DNA from: Siphlonurus alternatus
Taxonomy: Eukaryota > Arthropoda > Insecta > Ephemeroptera > Siphlonuridae
Direction of reading: 5' to 3'
Assembly: GCA_949825025.1 (NCBI GenBank)
Contig: OX463785.1
Coordinates: 21,825,971-21,889,970 of the forward strand
Length of the DNA: 64,000 nucleotides
Position 1 is the first letter of the stretch. Each line of letters starts with the position of its first letter. A model generated the notes under the pieces. That model had not been told where the DNA came from, did not search any database, and saw only the letters and a list, made by a program, of their open reading frames with translations. The translations under genes were made by a program, and so were the position numbers. Positions 1 to 11,193 of this stretch are shown here, piece by piece.

Positions 1-1
1 C

Positions 2-448
2 GATTCCGCTTCCGTATCTTATAGTGACGAAGATGGTAGTGTGAGCTACTCTCGTTCTAGTGAAGATAGTGGATCACACTATGATGAATCAGGCTCAGGT
101 TCAAGTGAAGGCTCAGCCTCAGCCTCAGGTTCTGGTGAGGGATCAGGTTCTGGTTCAGGTGAGGGCTCAGGTGATGACTCTGGAGAGGTTGGTTCCGGTC
201 GCGGAGGTGCGAGAGGTTGTGGTGCTCGTGCTGCTGATGATGATGATATCTATAATGGATCGGAAGATGATTACAAGTACCCACACAAGAAGTGCAAGCA
301 TCACGGAGGTCATGGATACGGACGTCGTGGAGGACGCGGAGGTTACGGAGGTCGCGGAGGTTACGGAGGTCGCGGAGGTCGTGGAGGTTATGGAGGACGC
401 GGAGGTAGCCGTGGAGGAAAGAAGCACTCCTGCGGGTGTGGAAAATAA
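2..448 (+). CDS. 3' end of a Ser/acidic/Gly- and RGG-rich protein (5' partial)
   Basis: An open frame runs from base 2 to a TAA at 446-448 and continues off the left edge, so only the C-terminal 148 residues are seen. There is no convincing ATG: the codon at 41 is GTG and the frame is open upstream of it. The visible part starts with Ser/Asp/Glu/Tyr-rich sequence, passes through about 45 residues of Ser-Gly repeats with Glu/Asp and a short run of four Asp, then a Lys/His patch. It ends in about 35 residues of Gly-Gly-Tyr-Gly-Gly-Arg type repeats and a Cys-Gly-Cys-Gly-Lys tail. Such composition is found in secreted structural proteins and also in RNA-binding RGG domains; without the N-terminus I cannot choose. 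The Ser-acidic clusters recall the gene at 4182, which favours a secreted structural role (inference). A poly(A) signal AATAAA lies at 482-487. Confidence 0.7.
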   Translation, partial: DSASVSYSDEDGSVSYSRSSEDSGSHYDESGSGSSEGSASASGSGEGSGSGSGEGSGDDSGEVGSGRGGARGCGARAADDDDIYNGSEDDYKYPHKKCKHHGGHGYGRRGGRGGYGGRGGYGGRGGRGGYGGRGGSRGGKKHSCGCGK

Positions 449-481
449 TTTGTTTTGTAGAAAACGATGATTAATTTTGTT

Positions 482-487
482 AATAAA
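482..487 (+). terminator. poly(A) signal AATAAA of the RGG-rich gene
   Basis: Canonical AATAAA hexamer 34 bases after the stop codon at 446-448, followed by T-rich sequence. This is the expected distance for a short 3' UTR. Confidence 0.55.
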
Positions 488-1892
488 CATATTTTTTTGC
501 GATGAAGCATATACGATATATCTGTTGTATAATTTTTTTTTTCACCCTATATTAATTTAGAATTATAATAATGTAGAACATTTTTAAGTAATGTATTACA
601 GTCAGTAGGACATATTTAGCACCTCAGAAAATTTACGTCATTAAGAATAATATTTAAAGTAGATAGTTAAATCAATATTGACACTAATGCCATCTACTGG
701 CGAGAAACAGTTTATCATGAACCATAATCTAGCTTTACTAAAATCAAAACTCTAGTAATTTTAACTATAATGCTAGGTATAAATAAAATATAAAAGAAAA
801 AAAATTTTTTTTGTTGAAATTATTAATGAATATAATAAGTAAAAGAAACATGTCCTATGATATTATTTTTCAATTAATTAATAATGTTAATTAGTACAAT
901 TAATAATTATTTTAAAATTTAGTATGTAGACTACCATGAAGTATTAGAACATTACAAATATCTGTTTTGTGGAAAAACACACTTCAAAGTTATTTAAAAA
1001 TTAAAAGTAGTTATGCATGCTAATGAGACAAAAATCTATGATTTCCTTCCACTTTAAAAATATAGAACGATAATGAAACATTTCACAAGCCATACAATTT
1101 ATTCCAGTCTTTGAAATGATATCTAACCAATAAACTCCGTGAGAAAATAGTAACAATGTATAATCATATATATATTTTATTTTTATTTATTTTCACCCAT
1201 TAAATGCATACATAAAATACAATAGTAATAAAATTAATATAAAATAAAAATTAACATAATATGCAATTATTAATAATTTGTTAGGGTGAGGATCAATACA
1301 GTAGCACCAAAATGGCACCATAGCACATGAAGTGGTATTGATCCGTAAAAGAAAACACAAAATTATAAAGCCAAAACTGGCCTAGTCAAACAATAAATTA
1401 TTACTCTTGAGTTCTGAAGGTGTCTTTTTAAACATAAAGAAAAGGAAGAAGGTGGCTTTGTTTTTACAATATAAGGGGAAGAGGAGACTTGTATCTTAAT
1501 TTGTAGGAATATGTTATTCCAATGAATGACCTATGTTTGCCTTGTACAACCTAAAAATTAAAAATAAATAAATAATAATAATTAAAAAAAAATGGCATAG
1601 CGTGAAAAAATGCTAAACCAACTCGGAGTGAGTGGAATGTGAAATATTTACTTTTCAATTGATTGTACATAATATGATATGAAGTATAAGAATGGGACTA
1701 TGAAAAATACCACTTATAAATTACGAAGCGTTATATATTTAATATTTATATAATTTTTAAATGTATTCTTTCTTTGTGAATTTTCTTGTCTAATATAAAT
1801 GGGCAACTATCATGATATTTTTTAATGAAATGTTTGGATAGGGGCCTTCGAGTTTTATATTGTCAGTTTTATTTTATACCCTTTAATTAACA

Positions 1893-2010
1893 CCCTCAAA
1901 ATCGAAGGGAAAAACACTGTGACATCATAGTCATTTTTCTTTGTATGTTATATATTTGCGTGACTATGACGTCACAGTGTCATTTCCTTCAATTTTGGGA
2001 GCATTAAAAG
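1893..2010. repeat. Short fold-back element with TGACGTCA core
   Basis: Imperfect inverted repeat. The left arm reads CTCAAAATCGAAGG, then CACTGTGACATCATAGTCA; the right arm reads TGACTATGACGTCACAGTG, then CCTTCAATTTTGGGAG. A degraded relative of the arm (CATGACTATGACGTCA) is at about 28653-28670. Looks like a small non-autonomous transposon. Confidence 0.6.
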
Positions 2011-2113
2011 ATGGCCAAAAAATAATCGGACAAAAATTAACAATCTCGCGGTCGAGTTTAGAATTAAAAAAAAAAAATTAATTATTTGTGAACGAATTAA
2101 TAGAACAATAATA

Positions 2114-2423
2114 GAGTATTGTCCTCAATTTTTTATTGCAGAAATGGATAGAGGGTGCAAAGTTATGATACTCTGATTTTTTTCACATTTTTTACAGCCC
2201 GCGAACTATTTTTAAAAAATTATTGAAAGTCCTTTTCATGACGTCACGAGACGCCGCTTCTTAAGAAAAAATTAGGACTTGCCGCCGCGTGACGTCACAA
2301 AAAGGACTTTCAATAATTTTTTAAAAATAGTTCTAGGTCTCAAAAAAATCTGAAAAAATCAGGATAGCATAACTTTGCACCCTCTATCCATTTCTGCAAT
2401 AAAAAAAATTGAGGACAATACTC
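2114..2423. mobile_element. Family A fold-back MITE, copy 1
   Basis: Long palindrome of about 310 bp. Ends are GAGTATTGTCCTC and GAGGACAATACTC. Each arm carries TTGCAGAAATGGATAGAGGG and GGACTTTCAATAATTTTTTA, plus a TGACGTCAC motif near the centre. The same sequence recurs at 30478-30790 and 59375-59687, with more divergent relatives elsewhere. No coding capacity; a non-autonomous element. Confidence 0.85.
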
Positions 2424-2986
2424 CATTTTTATCTACCTACATTTGTAGAAGAAAACAGTAATTGGGAGGTTCGTATTTGCCTGGACATTTTATTGCATTT
2501 TATACCATGGACCGAGTTTAGTTAATCAAATCCTTAACTGCTTGATGTACTAAGTAAACTATCTTTTTGAATAAACCATAAGTAATGTGTTTGGCAATTA
2601 TAATTACAAAAAGTATATAGTAACTGTAATTATTGAAAATATTTTATTGTTAATTAGTTATTTAAAATTTAAATTTAATGTTATAAAAAAAATATGTAAT
2701 TTAATATTTTTGCATTATAACAATCATATAGGGAGTTTTACTTTAAAAAACTCCCTATTTATCAAAATATAACAAAATATAAAAATTAAATGTCATAGAT
2801 TTTTTAAGCAAAAGGTTGTTAAAAAAGTGCATGGTCTTTATCAACGCTTTTGAGAACATATTCCTTGAAATTTAATGCACGCATTTTCTCTTGGGTTAAT
2901 TAGTATTATCAAATAAAATTAAAAAAAAAAATAAATAAAGTTAATAGGTAACGTAGTAGTTTTATTTTGAGATACCTTTTGATCCG

Positions 2987-3290
2987 GTAAACGGAGAAAA
3001 TACCCTTTGATAAAATACCCTCAGATATAATACCCAGACAAAATACCCTAGGACAAAATACCCTCAGACAATTTACCCTAGGACAAAATACCCTTGGATA
3101 ATTTACCCTAGGACAAAATACCCTTGGACAATTAACCCTAGGACAAAATACCCTTGGACAAAATACCCTCAGATAAAATACCCTCAGACAAAATACCCAT
3201 GGACAAAATACCCTTGGACGAAATACCCTCGGACAACCTGGGTATTATATCCGAGGGTATTTTATCAAAGGGTATTTTATCCGTGATTCT
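2987..3290. repeat. Tandem array of ACAAAATACCCT-type units, ending in inverted copies
   Basis: About 15 units of 14-18 bp, each built on GACAAAATACCCT followed by TRGG, TTGG or CAGA. From about 3238 the last units are in the opposite orientation (GGGTATTTTATC), so the array ends in a hairpin. No coding frame. Unit variation suggests an old minisatellite. Confidence 0.8.
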
Positions 3291-3817
3291 TTGATCCTCA
3301 TGCATGAGATTACATAGATTAAAAAGAGTAGATTTAATTACACTTTCTCCTAAAGTATTGCATTATAAATCCGTCATAATTAAATGCAAATTTCTATTAT
3401 TTTCTATAAATATAGTAAATTTTAATTAGTATGTACTGTACTGATACTTAATTAACATACACATGCAGTATAATGTAATAATGTTTTGTGTTAATAGTTC
3501 AACGTTGCATTAAATAATTTCATCATTATTTCTCATTCTTAAAGCTTGAGTCACACATTACATTGCAATAACCTTGTTCAATGTTTATATAATATACAAT
3601 GTAATAAAGTGCATTAACAGTAAGTATAATATAATTCACCTTTTACGATGCGGATATTGAAAATAACTAAGTAAATTTCCTGTTTTTATTATAAAAATAA
3701 ATCTTAAATAATAATATCAAAAATAATTGTTGCATTAATTTTATTATATTTCCCATATTAATTGCAATAAATATATTATATAATTTTTTAAATAATATAC
3801 TGAATACATTGTAAATT

Positions 3818-3926
3818 CGTTGCCTCTGAAATTTTTTCTTTGCGGCCTTGCACCATGTCCCGTAAAAAAATAACACGGTATGGTGATTAACAAGGCTGCA
3901 AGTGGAAATTTTTTAAGGCGTCGAGT
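3818..3926. mobile_element. Family C small fold-back, copy 1
   Basis: About 110-bp imperfect palindrome: TTGCCTCTGAAATTTTTTC at one end, GGAAATTTTTTAAGGCG at the other, with GCCTTG...CACCATG / CATGGTG...CAAGGC-type inner arms. Further copies lie at 7105-7232 and 29951-30075, with a half copy near 26788-26835. Confidence 0.7.
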
Positions 3927-4113
3927 GTACATAATATATAACCTTGCTGACTATAGAGTAAATTATATAAAAAAAAAATAAGCACATTCAAATACGGAAG
4001 GAAGTAACTGCTATAAACTTTTTCATTAAGAAAAATCCTTGATTATTTTAAAAACAAATAATTCAAACCTTGAATTTGTTATAAATAATTTACAATGTTA
4101 ATATTTCATCTCA

Positions 4114-4150
4114 TATATAAGTAAGTAGAGACAAAAAGAAATGTTCAGAT
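4114..4150 (+). promoter_or_regulatory. Core promoter (TATATAA plus TTCAGAT initiator) of the 1,324-aa gene
   Basis: TATATAA at 4114-4120 is followed about 30 bases later by TTCAGAT (4144-4150), close to the arthropod TCAGT-type initiator. The first ATG follows at 4182, leaving a 5' UTR of about 37 bases. Confidence 0.5.
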
Positions 4151-4181
4151 AATTTCGAGAGCTCGTTGAAGCTCCTTCACG

Positions 4182-7100
4182 ATGTTAATACGTGAGTTTC
4201 TCGTGTGCCTTGTGTACTGTGTTGTGTTTACTATAGCAAATCCATCAGGTGTTTACAATGGAATACCGTTACTATTTCAGAAAATGGCGAACCGTCCTGA
4301 AACTTACCTGAAACCTGAAGAAAGTAATGTGTACAAGAAAGAGTCTCCAGTGAATTATTCGCAAAATTACGGTAAAGAAAAACAAGATAATAATCCTTCT
4401 GATATTTACAAAAATTTAGATAATTCTGTTGATAAACATTCAAGTTATCTAAAAGATAATTATAAATATTTTCCAACTATAAATTATAAAACTGTAAATT
4501 ATCCACAAGATTATGATAATAATAAAAATTGTCAAAATAATAAGCCTACTGGTAATTATAAAAATATAGAGGTTGCAAAAAAATTAAGCTATTTAGTAAA
4601 GAATTTAAATCAGCAAGATAATTATAAATATTTTCCAACGATAAATTATAAACCTGAAATTTTATATAAAAATCATGCTTATAAAACAGAACAAAATTAT
4701 CCAAGTAATGAACAAAATTATCAAAAAATTAATTATCCAAATCAAAATACAAATTTGTATTCAAATTATTATAATACTTACAATAAGCCACAAGATTATC
4801 CAAAAGTGGGTATTAATTATAATAAACCTACAGGAAATCCAAAAGTAAATTATCCTGATGATTTTAAAAATACAGATGAAAAACCAAAAGATAATTATAA
4901 TAAGCCTGATTATCCAAAAGACAATTATCCTAATACTTATGACAAACATCAAGAATATTCAAAAAATAATTATCCAAATAATTATAATAAACCTGAAAGT
5001 TATACAAAAGATAATTATCCTGGTAATTATAATAAGCCTCAAGATCGTTCAAAAGAAAATAAAGAAAATTATAATAAACTGGAAGAATATCCAAAAGAAA
5101 GCAGTCACAGCGATAATTGTAAAATTCATGAAACTAAAGACGATTATGGAAAAGCCGAGGTTGAAAATTATAAACCTGAGCCAGAGAAAGTTTTTGAAAC
5201 AATTGACGAATGTAATTGCGCTAACAAAAACCACGACTCTTACAGTGATGAAAAATCGAGTGAAAAAACAAATGAAAATAAGAAGATTGCGTACAAACCG
5301 AAGCAAGAAAATATCGAATCTGAAGAAAATAAACAAAAACGTATCGAAATTCCTCCTTGCAAACCTGAAAATGAATCCAAAGAATCTAAAAGCAGTTCAG
5401 AGTCATCAGAGAGTGTAGAATATTTTGAAATTTCAAGTTACGAATCACCAAATTACGAGAAAGTTCATAAAATTAAAAAATTATATTCATTTCCTGACTT
5501 AAAATATAATTATATTAAATCTCATAAGAAACATAAGGGAGTTTCATCAGAGAGTGACAGCTCTGAATCTGAAGAGTATGATCTCCATTCTGGCTATCCT
5601 AAAACTCTAAAACATAAAGTAGATAAGCCTTTTTACAAAGTAGGACCTGCATATTTACATGACGGTGGTTCATATCCTAGTATCCCTCGACCATTAGTAT
5701 ACGTACATACACCACCACCGTTTTATCATAAGCCTCATTATCATCAAAAATCATATTCTCATATACCAAAATATAAAGAAACACATGATATTTACAAAAT
5801 ACAAAAACCATTATATAACCCACCAATTTTATATATGCAAAAACCATTAAAATATCATCCTAAAATAACTTATGGTAATTCAAAGGAAGATGATAGTTCT
5901 GATTCATCAGAAAGTGAAGAAAATAAGGATTACATCCATAAGATTAAATCAGTACATAAGTCATATCAACAATCATATGAAAAATCTAAAGAAGAAAAAT
6001 GCAAGGAACCAATAATTTATAAACCAAAACCAGAATATAAACCTGAAGTTACATATACAGTAAAGCCACCAGTGTATAATATTATACCTAAATGTGAGAA
6101 ATCGAAAGAAGAATCGGAAGAAACGCCATATAAACATAATTTAATATACAAGCCGAGACCAGACTATAAACCTAAAGAAATATGTAAAGAAAAGCCAACA
6201 ATATATAATTATGAGAAATCGAAAGAGAAAGAATCGGAAGAAGTTCCATATAAGCATGTAATTCAACAGCCCCCAATATATAATAATAAACCTCCCTTTG
6301 AAAAATCAGAAGAATCTGAAGAAACTCCCAATTTAAAACCAATATACCAGCCAAAACCAGAAATTAAATACACACAAAAGCCACCTGTATATTATCATAA
6401 ACCAGCTTACATAAAACAGGATAAAGAAACAGACAGTGAAACGCCCACATATGAGCCCAAAGCTGAGTATAAACATGAAGTTAAATACGAGCAAAAATCT
6501 AGCGAAAGTGAAGAAGATTCAAAAAAAGTAAATTGCGATGAACATCCGATGCTTCGTACACCAAAAACAGAATCTTATGGTACAAAACCAGAATCTTATG
6601 GCACAAAACCAGACTATCAAAAGAAAACATATGAAGAACCGAGTCCAATATTTGTAGACTCAAAATCTTACCATCAAAAACCAAATTATAGACACCATGA
6701 GCATCCTTACATCCCATCGAGTTATTATCATAGACCATCGCATTATCATTCGAAACCAGAGATTTATAAAAAAAAGCAAATACACTATGCATCTGGACCA
6801 ATCTACAATCCTTACGTACCTTTAGTACAAACCTACAAACAGGTAAATAATTTTATTATTTTTAAAGTAAAAAAAGAATAAAATTAATATCTTTATTTAT
6901 TTTTAAAATTGTTTTTATTAATATTTATAATTAGTATTGATTTTTATTTATATTTGAGCAATATTTATATATTCCTGAAAAGTAATGAATTTTAAACTTA
7001 TTAGTACTATTAGGTGTATTATGCAACTAATTTTAACAGCTTTATGGAATAGATAAACGATCCATTTAGTTTGTGGATATTATATTAATATATTTTGTAA

Positions 7101-8596
7101 TATTATGTACACTCGTCACTTCGAAAAATTTCTTTTTGCAGCCTTGTTAATCACCAAGCCCCGTAAGAATAACACAGGACATTGTGATTTAATAAGGCTA
7201 CAAGTGGAAAATTTTCCAAGGCGAGGTGTGTATAATATAAAAACTCAATCTTAAAAATTATACTAAATTTCTTTGTTTACAGAAAGCTGACAAATACCCC
7301 AAGAAAGGAGCTAAGATAAAATTCAACAAGGACATCAACGCTAAAGTCAATGGTGAAATTGTTTACCAACCCTGTGGGTTACCAACTTCCAATATCTTCG
7401 CTACAATCCAAGACAAACAGAAAGCTCAAGTGTCTAGAAAAGCTTTGCAAATGCTTGGAACTTTTGGAACTGTCGCTAAATTTATCAACATATTAGGAAG
7501 TCCAGTTAGCAGTGAGAGCGAATCTTCCGAAAGAAATTATCATAAGAAAAATATTTATCATCTTAGTTGTCATATTAAACCGCATCATGCTGGAAAGGAA
7601 AATTATTCTGGTGAAAAATATTACCAAAAACATGAAAAAAGTAGTGAAGAAAATGTTAGTGGTAAAGAAAGGTTTACTACTTATGTTCAAAAACCAATGC
7701 TATATAGTAAACAATATAAAAATATATTTGATAAAAAATATACTAAAGAAAGTAGTGAAGAATCTGAAGAGAAAAGAAAGTATGGGCATAATAAATCAGG
7801 ATCTAGTGAAGAAAGCAATGAAAGTTTATTAACATTAGAATTTGTATACCCTAAGATACCAAACTATCATCATAATTTAATTAAACATTATAATAAACCA
7901 CATTATAAAATTCAACCTGATTCTGATGAAAATATTAAATATTTTAATAAAAAATATCAACATAGTCCATCAAAAGATCAAAGTTCTGAATTAATTTCTT
8001 ATAAGAAATGTAATGCTAAAAATTCTGATAGTAGTAGTAGTGAAAGTAAAAAATATTCATCTTCTTCTGAAAGTTATGAAATTAAATCACAGCATATTAA
8101 ATTACCATACATTCATAGAAACATTGATCCATATAATTTAAAATCACTTATTGGAAACCGTAAAACAACACATTATAAACCAAACCCACATTATCAATAT
8201 AAAAGATCTCCCGATAATTCAGCCTCTCAATCATTCATAAATTATAATAATCAACAACCTACTGAATACAGCGAGCAAACATACAAATACCACCCACAAG
8301 AGTATAAAACTCCAGTTGAAGACGTTGTGAAACCAAGTAAAAATAACGATATTGTTATGTCAGCTTATGGCGAGCCTACAGAGTATGCAGAACAAGGATA
8401 TAAGTATAATCCAGTAACTTACAAGTCCCTTGGCGAAGACTTGTTAAGGCACAAGAGAAAAGAAGGGACACTCGGACAGTCTGGACAGTTGTTCATGGAC
8501 ACTGTCCAGGAAAATAACGGAGCTAGAGTAGCTAGAGCTGCAGTTGATGCTTTTGTCAATGTATCGAAGAAATCTGCAAGTTTGGTGGATATTTAA
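4182..8596 (+). CDS. Large secreted Tyr/Lys/Pro-rich structural or adhesive-type protein (2 exons, 1,324 aa)
   Basis: Exons 4182-6842 and 7283-8596, phase-0 intron (CAG|GTAAAT ... TTTACAG|AAAGCT). Residues 1-19 form a signal peptide ending near TIA|NPSG. Residues 20-330 are Asn/Tyr/Lys/Pro-rich with repeats of the kind DNYPNxYxK and two copies of DNYKYFPTINYK. Several acidic Ser-Glu clusters follow (for example SSSESSESVEYFE and SSESDSSESEEYD), possible sites of Ser phosphorylation. Then come His/Tyr/Pro-rich sequence and many YKPKPEYKPE-type units up to residue 887. Exon 2 opens with about 75 residues of ordinary composition, returns to SSEES and HYNKPHY sequence, then has a twofold repeat beginning PTEYSEQTYKYHP and PTEYAEQGYKYNP, a basic RHKRK site, and a conserved-looking C-terminal tail. 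Codon use is A/T-ending. It is extracellular by the signal peptide. The composition recalls silk, glue or sheath proteins (inference); I do not recognise the family. Confidence 0.8.
6843..7282 (+). other. Intron of the 1,324-aa gene, carrying a family C fold-back
   Basis: GT-AG intron of 440 bases, phase 0. The frame read through from exon 1 stops at 6879-6881, so the intron must be removed to reach exon 2. It holds a family C palindrome at 7105-7232. Confidence 0.75.
7105..7232. mobile_element. Family C small fold-back, copy 2
   Basis: Arms ATGTACACTCGTCACTTCG and CAAGGCGAGGTGTGTAT around GCAGCCTTGTTAATCACCA and its imperfect complement. It lies inside the intron of the 1,324-aa gene, about 50 bp before the 3' splice site. 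Confidence 0.7.
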
Positions 8597-9480
8597 TTAT
8601 GTTTAAATCATAATATTTATCTACAAAATTATAAACAGTGGATCTTACTGTTATATTTATTTTTATTAGCCTCGTCATAATTTTATATAGTTAAACAAAA
8701 TGTTATTACACAAAATTATAATGTGTCTAATAATTAGACACTGATAATACTGCATGTTGAATATTGTATAATTGTGTAAATATTAAAAAAAAATATGCAG
8801 AGAAGTTATAATTTTTGTTATAAAAATTTCATATATGAGGGAGTTTTTATTATTAAATAAATAAAAATTAACTAACATAAGATTCAAAATTATTTAATCT
8901 TTTCTTGACCTTCTTGTATTTATTTTATATTGTTGTACTTCAATACTGATTTTAAAAACTGACTTTCAAAACAAAATTTGTTTTTAATAATTTATATTAT
9001 AATATTTAAAGTATTATTTCTAATGAATAAAAATGTATCTAATTTTATTTCATTCTTTTAATTTTTATTTTAAGAATTAAATATACAATTAAATATTTGT
9101 TTTATGTACGTTTATTTAAAAAATTATTGCACGTTCCGACTAGGCAGAACAAATATAAATAATCTGGTTCCTTGTCACTGCTCCATTTATGGTGCTCGTT
9201 GCTCGTTGTTCGTGAAGTATAGTTTGATATTTAATGTATTAAAATTAAATGCATCATGTATGTAAAACTCCCTAACAGGATTTATGTACTTCAAAATAAT
9301 AATGTGTAATATTGATTTTAAGCAAAAAGTTGTATACTGCAAATACAATTACTACAATTAATTTGTCCGCTCAACCATATTTACAATTACTCAAGCAAAA
9401 TATTGAAAACAACGCAACAATGTTGTAACAATGCTGACTTGCACCACCTGACAGACGGCGAACATCGCATTGTTGTGTTT
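8597..9480. other. 3' UTR and intergenic AT-rich sequence
   Basis: A possible AATAAA for the upstream gene is at 8856-8861. Otherwise no gene, RNA or repeat that I can support. Confidence 0.5.
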
Positions 9481-9501
9481 AACCTCGCGCTTGTTACAAC
9501 A

Positions 9502-11050
9502 ATGGTCTACAAACATCTTCAGTTTGTGTTGGTATCCTTACTTTTGCTGAGCACTGTAAGTAATGTTTTTGTAATTAAATTTTTTTGTTTAAATCTCTTA
9601 ACATTGAGGCCTCGGAATTTAAGAATAACAAAACAAAAAACTTGTGAGCTTTGCGGTAATGGATATAAAAAGTACTTAAGGATGAATCTCAGTAGGTTGA
9701 TATCTCGCAATCGTACCGCCTGAATGCAACAAGACTTGCAGGAGACTTAGAACTCACCATCAATAGGTGGCATACAAATTTTGAAGCGAATCTGTCTTAT
9801 CAGTTTTATGAAAACTGAGGTAGAAGTTTAACATTGGCCTTATGGACGAAAACCGGAAATGGAGCTATTGTAAGAAAACTGCAAGACTGAATTTGCTCAA
9901 ACCATAATCGATTAAGTTTTAGAACATTTTTGATTTTTTAAAATTTATTGCATTCGATTCGTTTGCAGGGAAATATTCTTTGATTCCGAAGTAACTGAGA
10001 TTAATCGTTAATACATAAAAGATTTGTTGGTTAAAAAAAAAAAAAAATACTTGTTTGGTTCTGTCAATAAATAATTTATTTATTGGGCTCTGTTTCACTA
10101 AGGTTATTTGTCAGTGAAAAGACTGAAAATAGATGGGAATATAAAATTTAGTTAGATATATGATTTATTTTGTTAATTAAATCTATGCATTTAAGCCGGT
10201 ATTACATGGTACAATTTTTCTAATTATTGCATTCAATTTTAACGTACAAAAAAACTTAAATGTCATTTGTTTGTATTGAGATGACATTTTCTTGTAATGA
10301 AAAATTGTATGCAATATTGTATCGTGTAATACTTATAATAACTAATAGTGTATATAATAGTGTATAACTTATTATGGACCCAGTGAATTGTATACAAAAT
10401 TTTGTTTATAAATTATTTCAATTTCAGAGACCTCTTGCATCATTTTTTATTTTATTATAATAACATTAATAACATATATTTCAGTCTGTTGATAAGTTAA
10501 TTGACAACCTGCGTGATTTTTTTAATGCAAAAATGAAAAATGAAATTATTTTCCTCAGATTTGTTTAAGATTTGTAGAGCCTTGGAAACATGTTAAAAAA
10601 ATTATTGAAAGTACAAAGAGATGCAGGCGTCACTTTTTAATAAATCGATAGGACTTAAAGGGGTTTGGGTTCAAACTTGATCTTGGAATAAATTAATGTT
10701 CCTTATTATTTTTTTAAATCAGGGTAACATAATTTGGTGTCTTCTATTCGTTTCTGCAATAAAAAAATCATGTAGATTGTCCATTATATAAAAATATATG
10801 CATTGATAAGAAACTGGTAAGATTTACAATGGTCCAGCGATCCAACTTTGCACACACGTGTTTTCAGATGGTCCTCTCTCGACCCTCCAAGCCTCGTCAG
10901 CCCCGTGACGTCATCGATTACGATCATCGAGGAATTCCTCGTCGAACTTTCTTCGATCTCATCATCGGACTTATCGAAACATTTCGACAGTCGTGGGAGA
11001 CGGAGTACATCGAGAAACGACTACAACGTCGAAGACTCTTTAATTCGTAG
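9502..11050 (+). CDS. Short basic secreted peptide (2 exons, 78 aa)
   Basis: Exon 1 is 9502-9555 (18 codons, strongly hydrophobic VSLLLLS core), donor ACT|GTAAGTAATG. Exon 2 is 10868-11050, acceptor GTTTTCAG|ATGGTC, phase 0, ending in TAG. The signal peptide probably ends around LLSTMVLS, leaving a mature peptide of about 55-60 residues that starts near RPSKPRQPRDVIDYD. It contains PRR, a hydrophobic FFDLIIGLIETF helix and a C-terminal RLQRRRLFNS. There is no Cys, so no disulfide-stabilised peptide. Exon 2 is far more GC-rich than its surroundings, which supports coding. The first-exon layout matches the genes at 15617, 23221 and 31004. A small helical effector, peptide hormone or amphipathic lipid-binding peptide are all possible; I do not recognise it. 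Confidence 0.6.
9676..10012. mobile_element. Family G TTAA-flanked MITE, copy 1
   Basis: A 337-bp block nearly identical to 22607-22955. It begins TTAAGGATGAATCTCAGTA and ends AACTGAGATTAATCGTTAA; these are terminal inverted repeats (13 of 15 bases) bounded by TTAA. A TTAA target is typical of the piggyBac superfamily. No coding capacity. It sits in the intron of the 78-aa peptide gene. Confidence 0.75.
10198..10332. repeat. Imperfect palindrome in the same intron
   Basis: GTATTACATGGTACAATTTTT pairs imperfectly with AAAAATTGTATGCAATATTG and ATCGTGTAATAC. A MITE-like hairpin of about 135 bp, intronic. Confidence 0.45.
10556..10787. mobile_element. Family A MITE, degenerate copy
   Basis: Carries AATTATTGAAAGTAC and GTTTCTGCAATAAAAAAATC from the family A consensus. 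Its middle resembles 47430-47500 (AGGGGTTTGGGTTCAAA versus AGGGGCTTGGGTTCAAAA). It is worn down and lies 80 bp before exon 2 of the 78-aa gene. Confidence 0.55.
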
Positions 11051-11193
11051 CAAACTCATGCTGTGTTATATCACATTTTATTTAATTTTCTTTATAGATC
11101 AGTCATAAGTAAATGTACAGGCATATTTAAAATTTTGATAATATTGTAGTATCTATATAATAGTATTGTTACGTTCTAAAATGAAATGAAATA

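Larger units (their letters stand above)
488..4110. other. Intergenic, AT-rich, repeats only
   Basis: No open frame of coding character on either strand. Within it are a palindrome at 1893-2010, a CRE-bearing fold-back MITE at 2114-2423, a small hairpin near 2731-2757, a tandem array at 2987-3290 and a short fold-back at 3818-3926, listed separately. The rest is unstructured AT-rich sequence. Confidence 0.6.

Noticed and set aside
4231..5418. Other-frame open readings inside the 4182 gene
   Set aside because: Shadows of the A-rich codon pattern of the real exon; no start context or composition of their own.
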